A DNA stretch of 43,456 nt from NCBI GenBank assembly GCA_905233455.1, contig CAJOES010000003.1:1-43456 (forward strand), in the 5' to 3' direction. The translations under genes were made by a program, and so were the position numbers. Positions within the stretch are counted from its first letter, which is position 1, and each line of letters begins with the position of its first letter. The DNA is from an uncultured Synergistales bacterium. GTDB taxonomy: Bacteria; Synergistota; Synergistia; Synergistales; Aminobacteriaceae. Shown here piece after piece: positions 1 to 9,524 of the stretch. The notes under the pieces were generated by a model, which did not search any database, was not told where the DNA came from, and saw nothing but the letters and a program-made list of their open reading frames with translations.

Positions 1-1469
1 AGCATCGCATTCAATCTTCCATACTCTGCCCTCATATCCTCCGAAGCTCTCAGCCAGTCTTCATAGTTCTCACTGACTGCAACATATGTGCTCTCATTCT
101 TGGCCGCAGTCCTGACATACAGAGGTATATTCAGCGAAAATTTATTGTCCGCAATCTCCTGAAGCGTTACCGCCTGTGCGAATCCTTCTTCCGTCTCATA
201 CTTCCGGTATGCCGCCGCAATCCTCTGAATGTGCCGTTCCTCAAGACAGCTTTGTGCGTTCCTGCGCTCTACCTCATCAAGAGCGTTTATGAATAATACT
301 CTACCGATACGTTCCGGGGCTTTGTTCATACTGCAGATCATGATACATGCTTCCATCGGCGAATTATAGAACAGGTTCGCAGCAAGGCCTATAACGCACT
401 CCAATCTATCGCTCCGTACAAGTTTCTCCCTCATTCCGCTTTCCTCGTTCCTGAACAGCACCCCGTGAGGAAGGAGTATTGCGCATCGTCCCGTATCAGG
501 TTTCAGGCTGGCTAAAATATGCTGTATGAATGCGTAATCTGCCCTGCCCTGCGGAGGAACACCAAGTAAATTGCGTCCGTATTTGTCGTTCTCAAAGGCT
601 GTACGATTCCACTGGCTGATAGAATACGGAGGATTAGCCAGAACAAGATCAAATTTGCGGAGCTGTCCGTCCTCTATGAATGCCGGCGAAGCAAGCGTAT
701 CATCATTCACTATGGAAAAATCCTTTATGCCGTGAAGAAACAGGTTCATTCTGCCTATTGCCGCCGTAAGTGAATTTATCTCCTGACCGTACACTGAAAC
801 GTTGCGCCATTCTTTGCCTTGTCCTTTCAGGTAAGCTATGGAGGATATGAGCATTCCTGCACTGCCGCAAGTAGGGTCATATATGGACTCTCCTGATTCC
901 GGCTTCAGCATTTCGGTCATGAGGTGAACTACGGTGCGGTTTGTGTAAAACTCCTGTGCAGTGTGGCCGCTGTCGTCTGCAAATTTCTTGATGAGATACT
1001 CGTAACCCTGTCCTAATTCATCTTCAGGGCAGTTTGCAAGCGACAGGGTTTTCGAGCTGAAATGCTCCAAAAGATCTTTAAGGAGTCTGTCGGAAAGTCG
1101 TTTTTTGTTCGTCCAGGCTCCATCACCGAAGATACCCTGTAATTTATCGTAATTTGCCCTTTCAATCTCACGGAATGCACCGACAATAGCAGCACCGACA
1201 TTTTCTGATACTGTGCGTACATTGTCCCAGTGATAACCTTCCGGCACAACGAATGCGTGAATTTCATGCTCGTCGAATTCTGCCGCGTCCTGCCCGTAAT
1301 CGCGAATGGCTGCAGCGGTTTCCTCGTCGTAAACATCACATATGCGCTTGAAGAACAGCAGCGGGAAAATGTACTGCTTGTATGCTCCTGCGTCTATATG
1401 AGTGCGGAGAAGTACGGCAGAGTCCCAAAGATACGACTGCAGTTCCTCAAGGGTAATGCGTTCATTCAT
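1..1469 (-). CDS. hsdM: Type I restriction-modification DNA methyltransferase subunit (HsdM), second tandem copy, truncated by the window edge
   Basis: Reverse-strand reading from ATG at 1469 (MNERITLEELQSYLWDSAVLLRTHIDAGAYKQYIFPLLFFKRICDVYDEE...). Contains FLIKKFAD-like and DPTCGSAG motifs and a catalytic NPPY. No stop before position 1, so it is absent from the ORF track. Confidence 0.88.
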   Translation of the reverse strand, partial: MNERITLEELQSYLWDSAVLLRTHIDAGAYKQYIFPLLFFKRICDVYDEETAAAIRDYGQDAAEFDEHEIHAFVVPEGYHWDNVRTVSENVGAAIVGAFREIERANYDKLQGIFGDGAWTNKKRLSDRLLKDLLEHFSSKTLSLANCPEDELGQGYEYLIKKFADDSGHTAQEFYTNRTVVHLMTEMLKPESGESIYDPTCGSAGMLISSIAYLKGQGKEWRNVSVYGQEINSLTAAIGRMNLFLHGIKDFSIVNDDTLASPAFIEDGQLRKFDLVLANPPYSISQWNRTAFENDKYGRNLLGVPPQGRADYAFIQHILASLKPDTGRCAILLPHGVLFRNEESGMREKLVRSDRLECVIGLAANLFYNSPMEACIMICSMNKAPERIGRVLFINALDEVERRNAQSCLEERHIQRIAAAYRKYETEEGFAQAVTLQEIADNKFSLNIPLYVRTAAKNESTYVAVSENYEDWLRASEDMRAEYGRLNAM

Positions 1470-2982
1470 GGATATAACCTCCTTCAGCAAGCAGCTTCCT
1501 CATGGTGTCCTCTGCTGTGATGACGCTGCTGCAAGCCTCGAAATATCTGCGGCGGACTTCAGCGGGGGCAACAGTTTCCTGCGCTTTTTTCCTGACATAA
1601 TTATTTACTGCAAGCGTGTAATCTTTGTCTCTTATGTCCTGTACAGAAACTATTTTGCAGCGTTCAATAAAATCTTCATAGCCCGCATAAAGAGAATATA
1701 CCGTGTCAATGTCTTCACCGGTCATTATGTTTTGTGCTCTTTGCGGAGTATATATGCCTGAAGCGTCAATCATACATACATGCCCTTTATGTGATTCTTC
1801 TTTTGCATTGTTCAGGAATAATATGCAGGCAGATACACCTGTAGAGTAAAACACTCCGCCAACAAGAGATATTACGCATTCAAGTTTGCCGGAATCCACG
1901 AGATGCCGCCGTATCTCTCCCTCTTTGCCGCCGCGAAACAGAACTCCCTGCGGCAATACTACGGCACAGCGGCCCGTTTCAGGGTTCATGGACTTGACCA
2001 TATGCTGAAGCCACGCGAAATCGCCGTTAGAGTCTGACGGACTGCCCCAGATATTACGCCCGTAAATATCAGTGCTGAATTGCTGTGCTCCCCAGTTCTT
2101 TAATGAAAACGGAGGATTAGCTACAACACAGTCAAAAGTTTTCAGCGAGCCTTTTTCGAGGTAATTCGGAGCTCTCAAAGTATCTCCCTGCGTTACGTGA
2201 AAATCTTTTGCGCCGTGCAGAAACAGATTCATTCTTGCGATGGCAGACGTTGCAAGGTTATTTTCCTGTCCGTACATTTTGCCGTAAGTGGACTTTTCAT
2301 TATTGATGTAGCGTATAGCCTCAATGAGCATTCCTCCTGTACCGCAGGCAGGATCATAGACGCTTTCCCCGGCTTTGGGAGCTAAGAGCCTGATCAGCAG
2401 TTTAACGATTGAACGAGGGGTATAAAATTCTCCGGCATTTCTTTTAGAGAGGTCTGCAAATTTCTTTATGAGGAATTCATAGCTGTCTCCCATTACGTCT
2501 GCAGGGTAATCGTTATTGCCGACTTTAAGTTTTGACATGTGTTCAATAAGATTTTTCAGGCGGTCGTCAGTAAGTTTGGTTTTATCCGTCCAGCTGGCAT
2601 CATCGAAACTGCTGAAAACTCCGCTTAAAGTGTCCGGGTTAGCTCTTTCTATCCCAATCATAGCATCTGCAACAGCCTTTCCGACATTGATGCTTTGCTC
2701 CCGAATATCATTCCAATGACAGCCGGACGGAATGATGAAGCTGTGATTTTCGGGGAAAGCAGCATATTCCTTGTCTCCGCCGGACTCCTCTAATGCAGTC
2801 TGTGTTTCTTCATCATAGACATCTGATATGCGCTTGAAGAAAAGAATCGGTGTTACGTAGCTTTTGTATTCGTCTTGATTGATTGGGCCGCGAAGGATGT
2901 TGCAGGCCTCAAAGAGATGTGAAAATAACTGCTGGCTCGTATAACTCTCCTGAAGGAATAACGGTATGGTTCTGTCTTCCAT
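1462..2982 (-). CDS. hsdM: Type I restriction-modification DNA methyltransferase subunit (HsdM), 506 aa
   Basis: FLIKKFADLSKRNAGEFYTPR, DPACGTGGMLIEA (SAM motif I), NPPF (motif IV). Overlaps the downstream hsdM start by 8 nt. Confidence 0.93.
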   Translation of the reverse strand: MEDRTIPLFLQESYTSQQLFSHLFEACNILRGPINQDEYKSYVTPILFFKRISDVYDEETQTALEESGGDKEYAAFPENHSFIIPSGCHWNDIREQSINVGKAVADAMIGIERANPDTLSGVFSSFDDASWTDKTKLTDDRLKNLIEHMSKLKVGNNDYPADVMGDSYEFLIKKFADLSKRNAGEFYTPRSIVKLLIRLLAPKAGESVYDPACGTGGMLIEAIRYINNEKSTYGKMYGQENNLATSAIARMNLFLHGAKDFHVTQGDTLRAPNYLEKGSLKTFDCVVANPPFSLKNWGAQQFSTDIYGRNIWGSPSDSNGDFAWLQHMVKSMNPETGRCAVVLPQGVLFRGGKEGEIRRHLVDSGKLECVISLVGGVFYSTGVSACILFLNNAKEESHKGHVCMIDASGIYTPQRAQNIMTGEDIDTVYSLYAGYEDFIERCKIVSVQDIRDKDYTLAVNNYVRKKAQETVAPAEVRRRYFEACSSVITAEDTMRKLLAEGGYIHE

Positions 2983-2987
2983 TTCCC

Positions 2988-4376
2988 TTACTCATGCCGC
3001 AGTACTGCAACCGTCTCAACATGAGCAGTCTGCGGAAACATATCGAACGCTCTAACGCTCTCCAAGCCGTAGCCGTACCCCGCCAAAATCCTGCAGTCCC
3101 TAGCCAGCGTTGCAGGATTGCACGACACATACACTATCCTGCGCACAGCAAAATTCTTCACGGCCTCAAGTACTGCACGGTTGCACCCGTCTCTGGGAGG
3201 ATCAAGCACTACGGCATCATACGAGTCTTTCAGGTCATCAATAATATCTTCCGAACGTCCGCAGAGAGTCCTGACATTCCCGAAACCGTTAGCCTGAAGA
3301 TTTCTCCCGGCCATCTTCACCGCACTGCGCCATTCTTCGATGCTCGTAACATTGCGGGCATTCCCGGCAAGATAGCATGTCAGGGATCCCGTGCCGCTGT
3401 AGAGTTCCAGAATGCTTTTTGCCCCGTGAACACAGCCTGAAGCATACGCAAAAAGTTTCTCCGCCTGTCCCGTGTTGACCTGAAAGAACGACGTAGTGTC
3501 GAACATAAGCCGATACCTACCAAGCATCTCCGAAATGATTCCCGCTCCTGTCAGGTTCTCCGTGTATGTCCCCAGAATCACGTTGCCGGGCTTTGAGTTG
3601 TGATTCATGGTGATTGTGTTCGGCCTCGCAATGTTACCTACGTATACGAGAGCCTTAATGCTTTTTGCCGAAAGTTTGCCGTTGACCACGAACGATAACA
3701 GGCTTTCTCCTGTGTTTATGCCTGTACGTGCGATTATGTGCCGAAGTTTGCCGGTATTGTTCCGCTCGTCGTAACCGTCAAACGGCAGTCTCTCCCTGTC
3801 GAGAGCGTCAAGAATCTTCCCGTAAATCTCGTTCAGCCTCTTAGCGTTCACCGGGCACTGCCGTATCAGTTCAAGCCTGTGAGTCCCTGCACGGTAGAAC
3901 CCCGCCGCAATCTTGCCGTGAAGGTTCTGCACCGGGAATGCTGCCTTGTTGCGGTACCCCCAAGAATCCGGAGACGGCTCGCACTCCGCATCATGAAGCC
4001 TGAAGCCGCCGATTCTGTTCATCGCGTCAATCACGAGTCCTGCCTTGAGCTTGAGCTGTGCATCATAGCTGGCATGTTGGAGCTGACACCCTCCGCACCT
4101 GCCGTAATATTTGCATCTTGGCCTTACGCGTCCCGGTGAGGAGCTCACAACTTCAACCGTGTCTGCAATGGCGAAATCCTTTTTGCGCGAGACAAGTTCT
4201 GCCCTGACCGTCTCCCCCGGCAATGCTCCCTGAACGAATATTATTCCGTGCTCAGTCCGTGCAATCCCGGCCCCGTCGCTGGAGAGTCCGGAAACCTCTA
4301 ACGTTAGCTGTTCGCTGTCAGACCATCTGTTCAGGGCGGACAACCTCCTCGAATTTCTCTGCTGTAAGGAGGCCAA
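2988..4376 (-). CDS. rlmD: 23S rRNA (uracil-5-)-methyltransferase, RlmD/RumA family
   Basis: TRAM-like N-terminus, CKYYGRCGGCQLQH iron-sulfur-type motif, LDPPRDGC and YVSCNPATLARD catalytic motifs. True start may lie inside the ORF because it overlaps fumC. Confidence 0.88.
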   Translation of the reverse strand: MASLQQRNSRRLSALNRWSDSEQLTLEVSGLSSDGAGIARTEHGIIFVQGALPGETVRAELVSRKKDFAIADTVEVVSSSPGRVRPRCKYYGRCGGCQLQHASYDAQLKLKAGLVIDAMNRIGGFRLHDAECEPSPDSWGYRNKAAFPVQNLHGKIAAGFYRAGTHRLELIRQCPVNAKRLNEIYGKILDALDRERLPFDGYDERNNTGKLRHIIARTGINTGESLLSFVVNGKLSAKSIKALVYVGNIARPNTITMNHNSKPGNVILGTYTENLTGAGIISEMLGRYRLMFDTTSFFQVNTGQAEKLFAYASGCVHGAKSILELYSGTGSLTCYLAGNARNVTSIEEWRSAVKMAGRNLQANGFGNVRTLCGRSEDIIDDLKDSYDAVVLDPPRDGCNRAVLEAVKNFAVRRIVYVSCNPATLARDCRILAGYGYGLESVRAFDMFPQTAHVETVAVLRHE

Positions 4377-5697
4377 GCTCTAAGCAGGCTTCCTTCAGGG
4401 AAATATTCTTTTCGTGCGCAAGTTTGGCTACCTTTGCGGCATTCTCATAGCCTGTTACTGGATTCAGGGCAGTAACAAGCATCAATGAACGGTTAAGATT
4501 GTCATTCATCTTATCCTTATTGGCTTTTATTCCGGAAGCACAGTTTTTGTTGAATGATATTATGCTTTCAGTGAGAAGCCTTACGGATTGCAGGAAGTTA
4601 TACGCACAAACGGGCATAAAAACATTAAGCTCAAAGTTACCCTGACTTGCCGCCATGCCCACAGCAACATCATTAGCCATAACCTGAACAGCAACCATAG
4701 TAACCTGTTCGCACTGCGTAGGATTGACCTTGCCTGGCATTATGGAGCTTCCCGGCTCATTTTCCGGTATGAATATCTCACCGAGTCCGCATCTCGGCCC
4801 GGATGCAAGCCAGCGTATATCGTTTGCGATCTTCATCATATCCGCCGCCAATGCCTTGACCGCACCGTGAGCAAACACTATCTCGCTTCTTGAAGTCAGT
4901 GCGTGGAACTTGTTCCCGGCAGGCACGAATTCCCCTCCGGTGAGTTCCGACAGTGAAGCGCAAACAGCAACGTCAAAGCCTTCCGGAGCATTAAGCCCCG
5001 TCCCGACGGCAGTCCCGCCGATAGCAAGACGGTTCATGAAGTCCAGTGATGCCGATAACGCTTCCGCATCAGCTTCAAGGCTTGTGCGCCATCCGGAAAT
5101 TTCCTGCGAGAATGTCAGCGGTGCGGCATCCTGAAGGTGTGTGCGCCCGGTCTTTATGATGCCGGTATTCTTTGCTTCAAGTTTCCTGAAAGTCTCTGCA
5201 AGCTCTTTCACTGCAGGAATCAAATTATCCTGTATGGCTAATACCCCGGCTATGTACATTGCTGAAGGGAAAGTGTCATTTGATGATTGCGACATGTTCA
5301 CATCATCGTTAGGGTGAAGCAGGTCATCACCGGCTAACTTGTTGCCCCTGTTGGCTATTACCTCATTGACGTTCATGTTTGACTGTGTGCCGCTTCCTGT
5401 CTGCCACACTACAAGCGGGAAATTATCATCAAGTTCGCCCGAAATGATCTCATCGCATACAGTTGAAATGATATTCAGCTTCTCGTATGTCATTCTCTCC
5501 GGCAGTAATCTGCTGTTGGCATATGCACAGGCTTTCTTGAGATATGCAAAGGCCTGTATGATTTCCTGCGGCATAGTCTCAATACCAACCCCAATCCGGA
5601 AATTCTGACGGCTTCGTTCTGTCTGTGCTCCCCAGTATTTTGATGCGGGTACTCTTACCATGCCCATTGTGTCATGTTCAATTCTGTATTCTTCCAT
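4318..5697 (-). CDS. fumC: Fumarate hydratase, class II
   Basis: GSSIMPGKVNPTQCE signature, SQSSNDTFPSAMY, full length 459 aa. Confidence 0.95.
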   Translation of the reverse strand: MEEYRIEHDTMGMVRVPASKYWGAQTERSRQNFRIGVGIETMPQEIIQAFAYLKKACAYANSRLLPERMTYEKLNIISTVCDEIISGELDDNFPLVVWQTGSGTQSNMNVNEVIANRGNKLAGDDLLHPNDDVNMSQSSNDTFPSAMYIAGVLAIQDNLIPAVKELAETFRKLEAKNTGIIKTGRTHLQDAAPLTFSQEISGWRTSLEADAEALSASLDFMNRLAIGGTAVGTGLNAPEGFDVAVCASLSELTGGEFVPAGNKFHALTSRSEIVFAHGAVKALAADMMKIANDIRWLASGPRCGLGEIFIPENEPGSSIMPGKVNPTQCEQVTMVAVQVMANDVAVGMAASQGNFELNVFMPVCAYNFLQSVRLLTESIISFNKNCASGIKANKDKMNDNLNRSLMLVTALNPVTGYENAAKVAKLAHEKNISLKEACLELGLLTAEKFEEVVRPEQMV

Positions 5698-5716
5698 GTA
5701 GAATGCTCCTTTATGC

Positions 5717-6673
5717 TTATGTGTACATTAATTTATTCAGCGGGTCGTCATCATCGTCATCATCTTTGTATGAATAAAGCGAAATAGTTTCAGGTTCAGG
5801 TGTCGGTTCTGGCTCTGGTTCTTTTTCCGGCGGTTTAGTCTCTTCCGCTTTAGGTTCGGGGACAGTATCTTCATGCTTCTCTTCCGGTATTGCATGTTCG
5901 GTTTCATGATGCGGTGTATCAGTGTGAACGTGGCCTTCATGGGGATGTCCTTCCCAGTCGAAATTTTCACCGAGATAGAATTTGCGTGCAAGCTCATTCT
6001 CTGCAACTTCCTCCGGGGATCCTGCAAGGAAAATAGTCCCGTCATGTATAAGGTATGTCCTGTCGGTGATCGAGAGAGTCTCGCGCACGTTGTGATCCGT
6101 GATGAGTATTCCGAATCCCTGCTCTTTAAGCTCGTCTATCATGCTCTGAATGTCTGCAACTGCTATCGGGTCAATTCCGCTGAAAGGTTCGTCAAGCAGT
6201 ATGAATTTCGGCCGTAGAGTCATAGCCCGTGCAATCTCTACCCTTCTGCGTTCTCCTCCTGAAAGCGAATATCCTTTAGTGTCAGCAATGTGGGTTATCT
6301 TGAACTGCCTCAATAATTCGTCCGTAAGGTCATCAGCATAACGTTTCTTGCCGGTTTCCTCCCATACGAGGTTAATGTTTTCACGTACAGTAAGGTTGCG
6401 GAATATTGACGGCTCCTGCGGAAGATAGCCTATGCCTGCCTTTGCACGCGCATATACGGGAAGTTCAGTGATGTCCTCCCAATCCAGAACGACAGAACCG
6501 GAGTCAGGACGTATCAGCCCAACGATCATATAGAATGATGTAGTTTTCCCCGCGCCGTTAGGGCCAAGCAACCCGACGACCTCACCGCCCTTGACATTTA
6601 TGCTGACTCCTCCTACAACAAGCCTTCCGTTGTAGCTCTTGCGCAAATCCGTAGCTGTTAGCTCGCTGTTCAT
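5717..6673 (-). CDS. lptB: LPS export ABC transporter ATP-binding protein LptB with an unusual acidic/His/Pro C-terminal tail
   Basis: Walker A GPNGAGKTT, LSGGERRRVEIARAM signature, LLDEPFSGIDP. Overlaps the upstream lptA-like gene by 4 nt. Confidence 0.9.
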   Translation of the reverse strand: MNSELTATDLRKSYNGRLVVGGVSINVKGGEVVGLLGPNGAGKTTSFYMIVGLIRPDSGSVVLDWEDITELPVYARAKAGIGYLPQEPSIFRNLTVRENINLVWEETGKKRYADDLTDELLRQFKITHIADTKGYSLSGGERRRVEIARAMTLRPKFILLDEPFSGIDPIAVADIQSMIDELKEQGFGILITDHNVRETLSITDRTYLIHDGTIFLAGSPEEVAENELARKFYLGENFDWEGHPHEGHVHTDTPHHETEHAIPEEKHEDTVPEPKAEETKPPEKEPEPEPTPEPETISLYSYKDDDDDDDPLNKLMYT

Positions 6674-7614
6674 TTCCTGCCTGTCTTTCTTGCTGTTCTC
6701 TTTGCGGCCTTCTTTGCTGTTTCTTCAGCCTTCTTCTGTGCTTCCTGCCGGGTAGGCGTTACAGCTGGTTTGCTGTTGCGTTCCCGTGAAAGGTCTATGG
6801 TTATCTCTGCCCTGTCCTGATTCATAGTGCCGTCTGCCGTCCGTGTGAGTCCTCCTAATGCTTCTACCCTGTTCAGGTCAGGGAAATACACAACAGAATC
6901 AGACTTCAGAGTCCTTCCTCCCTGAACTGCCGTAACATGCCCGCTGACTACAACGCTTCCCCGTTCAAGCGAATATAACGCGTTATCGCCTCTGAGACTC
7001 ACGGGAGCTTCATTAGCCTTCGGCCTGCCCTTGAGCCTTACGCCGCGTTTTGCCGTGAGGTCATAGAGTTCGCCTGCACGCAATACGCCTTCAACTGAAT
7101 CCGCGCTGAAAGACATTCCCCTGCTTCTGTCCTCCATGCTTCTGACCTTAGCCAGCGAAAATTTCGTCTGCATATCCTTCGGTGTAGGGTCTCCCAGTCC
7201 CCCGGCACCTATGAGGGTGAGCCTGTCAGCGTCAAGGTACATTGCGCCTATGCCGCCCTTTACGCCGTTCTGGAATCTGCATACCGGAATATCATCGAAC
7301 GTCAGCAGGAGTTTTCCCGCCCTGATGTCTACCTTGTCGCCCTGCCACCTGCCTGAAGCCTTTATGCCACGCTCGAATGTGATTATGCGGTTCTCGACAT
7401 TCCCGGAGCCTTCCGGAGCATCTATCTTGAGTTCTCCGGCAGTGATGGTAACGTCCCCGTCAGCGAGGAAGTCGCCTGTCTCGGCATCAAAACGCATACG
7501 GTTAGCCGCAAGCGTAGCCCTTTCCGGAAGAGATTCATCCATTGCGTATGAGGCAGGTATATAGCAAAAGCAAAGCCACGAAAAAATTATGATCAAAGGA
7601 ATTTTTCTGGGCAT
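6670..7614 (-). CDS. lptA: LptA/OstA-like LPS transport periplasmic protein
   Basis: Signal peptide (MPRKIPLIIIFSWLCFCYIPASYA), OstA-like beta repeats, Lys/Arg-rich C-terminus. ORF open to 7668, but ATG at 7614 has an upstream AAAGGGGA Shine-Dalgarno. Confidence 0.72.
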   Translation of the reverse strand: MPRKIPLIIIFSWLCFCYIPASYAMDESLPERATLAANRMRFDAETGDFLADGDVTITAGELKIDAPEGSGNVENRIITFERGIKASGRWQGDKVDIRAGKLLLTFDDIPVCRFQNGVKGGIGAMYLDADRLTLIGAGGLGDPTPKDMQTKFSLAKVRSMEDRSRGMSFSADSVEGVLRAGELYDLTAKRGVRLKGRPKANEAPVSLRGDNALYSLERGSVVVSGHVTAVQGGRTLKSDSVVYFPDLNRVEALGGLTRTADGTMNQDRAEITIDLSRERNSKPAVTPTRQEAQKKAEETAKKAAKRTARKTGRK

Positions 7615-7703
7615 TAATTTTTGTCCCCTTTCATTTATATACATGAGCTGTGAAATAAAATATATCACAGAAATTTTTGCGGAGAATGAGAATTTTACTG
7701 CAG

Positions 7704-7739
7704 CAAATAAAAAGGGAAACGAGGTAAATCGTCTCCCTT
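7704..7739 (-). terminator. Rho-independent terminator/attenuator upstream of lptA
   Basis: Minus strand AAGGGAGACGA-TTTACC-TCGTTTCCCTT followed by TTTATTTG. Confidence 0.7.
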
Positions 7740-7850
7740 CTATTCAAGGTAAAAATTCCGCAAACAAAAACGAGGGGGGAGCATCCATCAATGTACCCTC
7801 CAATATCAAGGAGTGTTTGTGTGCCCGTCTCAAGATTGTTCGCCTTAGCG
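7704..7850 (-). ncRNA. Candidate structured small RNA or leader RNA (6S-like rod, or lptA attenuator)
   Basis: Minus-strand TATAAT at 7862-7857, 8-bp closing stem GCGAACAA/TTGTTTGC with inner GAG/CTC, GGG/CCC and CTCC/GGAG pairings, ends in a terminator. No convincing minus-strand ORF. Confidence 0.42.
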
Positions 7851-7904
7851 TGTAGTATTATAGGAATTATGCCCCTCAGCAGGAATAATTAACGCCGATA
7901 AGAA

Positions 7905-8930
7905 TTGATTATGAAATTTGATAATGCTGAATTTATGCTTTTGATTATTCCATATAAAAGTTTTTTGGCTAGGATTTTGCAAAGGAGTGAAAGAGGGGTA
8001 TTATCTGAATTGAACATACTACACATGAAATATGCTGTTGAAGTGGCAAATGCAGGGTCATTGAACAGGGCATCAGAAGAGCTTTTGATTGCACCGCCGA
8101 ACCTGAGCAGATCCATCAAAGAACTTGAAGCAGATTTAGGCATAATGATATTTGACCGGTCATCTAAAGGAATGATGCTGACCAAACGCGGCGAGGAATT
8201 CGTACATTACGCGAAAAAGATTCTTGAACAGATTGATGATGTCGAACGGGCATTCAAGGAAACACCTCCGGAAAAAAAACAGTTCTCTATATCAGTGCCA
8301 AGAGCAAGTTATATCGCTGATGCCTTCGTGAGGTTCTCTAAGTCTATAGGCAGCGAGCCTGTAGAGCTGTACTACAAGGAAACCAACCCATACAGAGCCA
8401 TCAAAAATATCATGGAAGTGAATTACAGGCTGGGGATAATACGTTATGCGGAATGTTACGACAAATATTTTATTGACACTCTTGAAGAAAAAGGACTTGC
8501 GCATGAACTCATAGCAAAATTTCATTACGTCCTCATCATGAGCAAGGATAGTCCACTTGCTGAAAAGGATACCATACATTTTGATGACTTGAAGACTCTT
8601 GTAGAGATTGCACACGCAGATCCTTTCGTGCCGACCCTGCCGTCCGCAATCGTCAGGAAGGAGGAACTGCCCGACAATATCGGAAGGCGCATATTCGTAT
8701 TCGAGAGAGGGAGTCAGTTCTATCTGCTGTCGGATAACACTGAAACATTCATGTGGGTATCACCTGTTCCGAAGAAGATTTTAGCGCGGCATAACCTGAT
8801 ACAGCGGGAATGTCCGGACAATACGAAAACATACAAGGACGTGCTGATATACCGCAAAAACTATGAGCTGTCGGATCTGGACAAAAAATTTATCTCTGAA
8901 GTTCACAAATCCATACAGAATAATTTTTAG
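7905..8930 (+). CDS. LysR-family transcriptional regulator
   Basis: HTH region MKYAVEVANAGSLNRASEELLIAPPNLSRSIKELEADLGIMIFDRSSKGMMLTKRGEEF. True start is probably near 8010-8030. Confidence 0.88.
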   Translation: MIMKFDNAEFMLLIIPYKSFLARILQRSERGVLSELNILHMKYAVEVANAGSLNRASEELLIAPPNLSRSIKELEADLGIMIFDRSSKGMMLTKRGEEFVHYAKKILEQIDDVERAFKETPPEKKQFSISVPRASYIADAFVRFSKSIGSEPVELYYKETNPYRAIKNIMEVNYRLGIIRYAECYDKYFIDTLEEKGLAHELIAKFHYVLIMSKDSPLAEKDTIHFDDLKTLVEIAHADPFVPTLPSAIVRKEELPDNIGRRIFVFERGSQFYLLSDNTETFMWVSPVPKKILARHNLIQRECPDNTKTYKDVLIYRKNYELSDLDKKFISEVHKSIQNNF

Positions 8931-9038
8931 TTATCAATTTTCATAACACGGGCTGAAACTTTTTAATCATTCCGATAAAACCGCCAATAAAATAATATTC
9001 CCCTTATTTACACAAATTTTATGAGGGGGGATATTATT

Positions 9039-9524
9039 ATGCTTGATCAATCTTTCTACACGAAAACTGACGAGATATTAAGCAAATATCCAGCGCAGGA
9101 ACGTTCATTAATTCCCATAATACATGAAGTACAGGAAGCATATAACTACGTACCGCTTGAGCTTCTGCCCTACATCGCAAAGCACATAGGCATAACCGAG
9201 ACGAAAGCCTACAGTGTTGCGAGCTTCTATGAGCGTTTCTCGTTTGAGCCTAAAGGGAAATACATTATCCGTGTATGCGACGGTACAGCCTGCCACGTCA
9301 GGAACTCTCTGCCTGTTCTTGAGCGTCTCAGGGAAGAACTCGGTTTGAGTTCCCAGAAGAAGACCACCGACGATATGCTTTTCACCGTAGAAACCGTTTC
9401 ATGTCTTGGTGCTTGCAGTCTTGCACCGGCATTGATGGTGAATGACCACGTGCACCCGGCAATGACTCCGGACAAAGCTACGGAAATGCTTAAGACTCTT
9501 AGGGAGGAGGACGCGAAATCATGA
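9039..9524 (+). CDS. NuoE-like [2Fe-2S] subunit of NAD(P)-linked [FeFe] hydrogenase (HydC/HndA)
   Basis: CDGTACHVRNS ... CLGACSLAPALMVNDHVH. ATG at 9039 preceded by GAGGGGGG. Confidence 0.9.
   Translation: MLDQSFYTKTDEILSKYPAQERSLIPIIHEVQEAYNYVPLELLPYIAKHIGITETKAYSVASFYERFSFEPKGKYIIRVCDGTACHVRNSLPVLERLREELGLSSQKKTTDDMLFTVETVSCLGACSLAPALMVNDHVHPAMTPDKATEMLKTLREEDAKS

Noticed and set aside
1013-1339. 108-aa minus ORF listed in the ORF track
   Set aside because: Out of frame within the partial hsdM, which is the real gene here.
2883-3440. 185-aa plus-strand ORF
   Set aside because: Antisense to rlmD/hsdM, no recognisable family.
5740-5775. FLAG-tag-like YKDDDDDDD in LptB
   Set aside because: Natural low-complexity acidic end; not the FLAG sequence DYKDDDDK and no sign of engineering.
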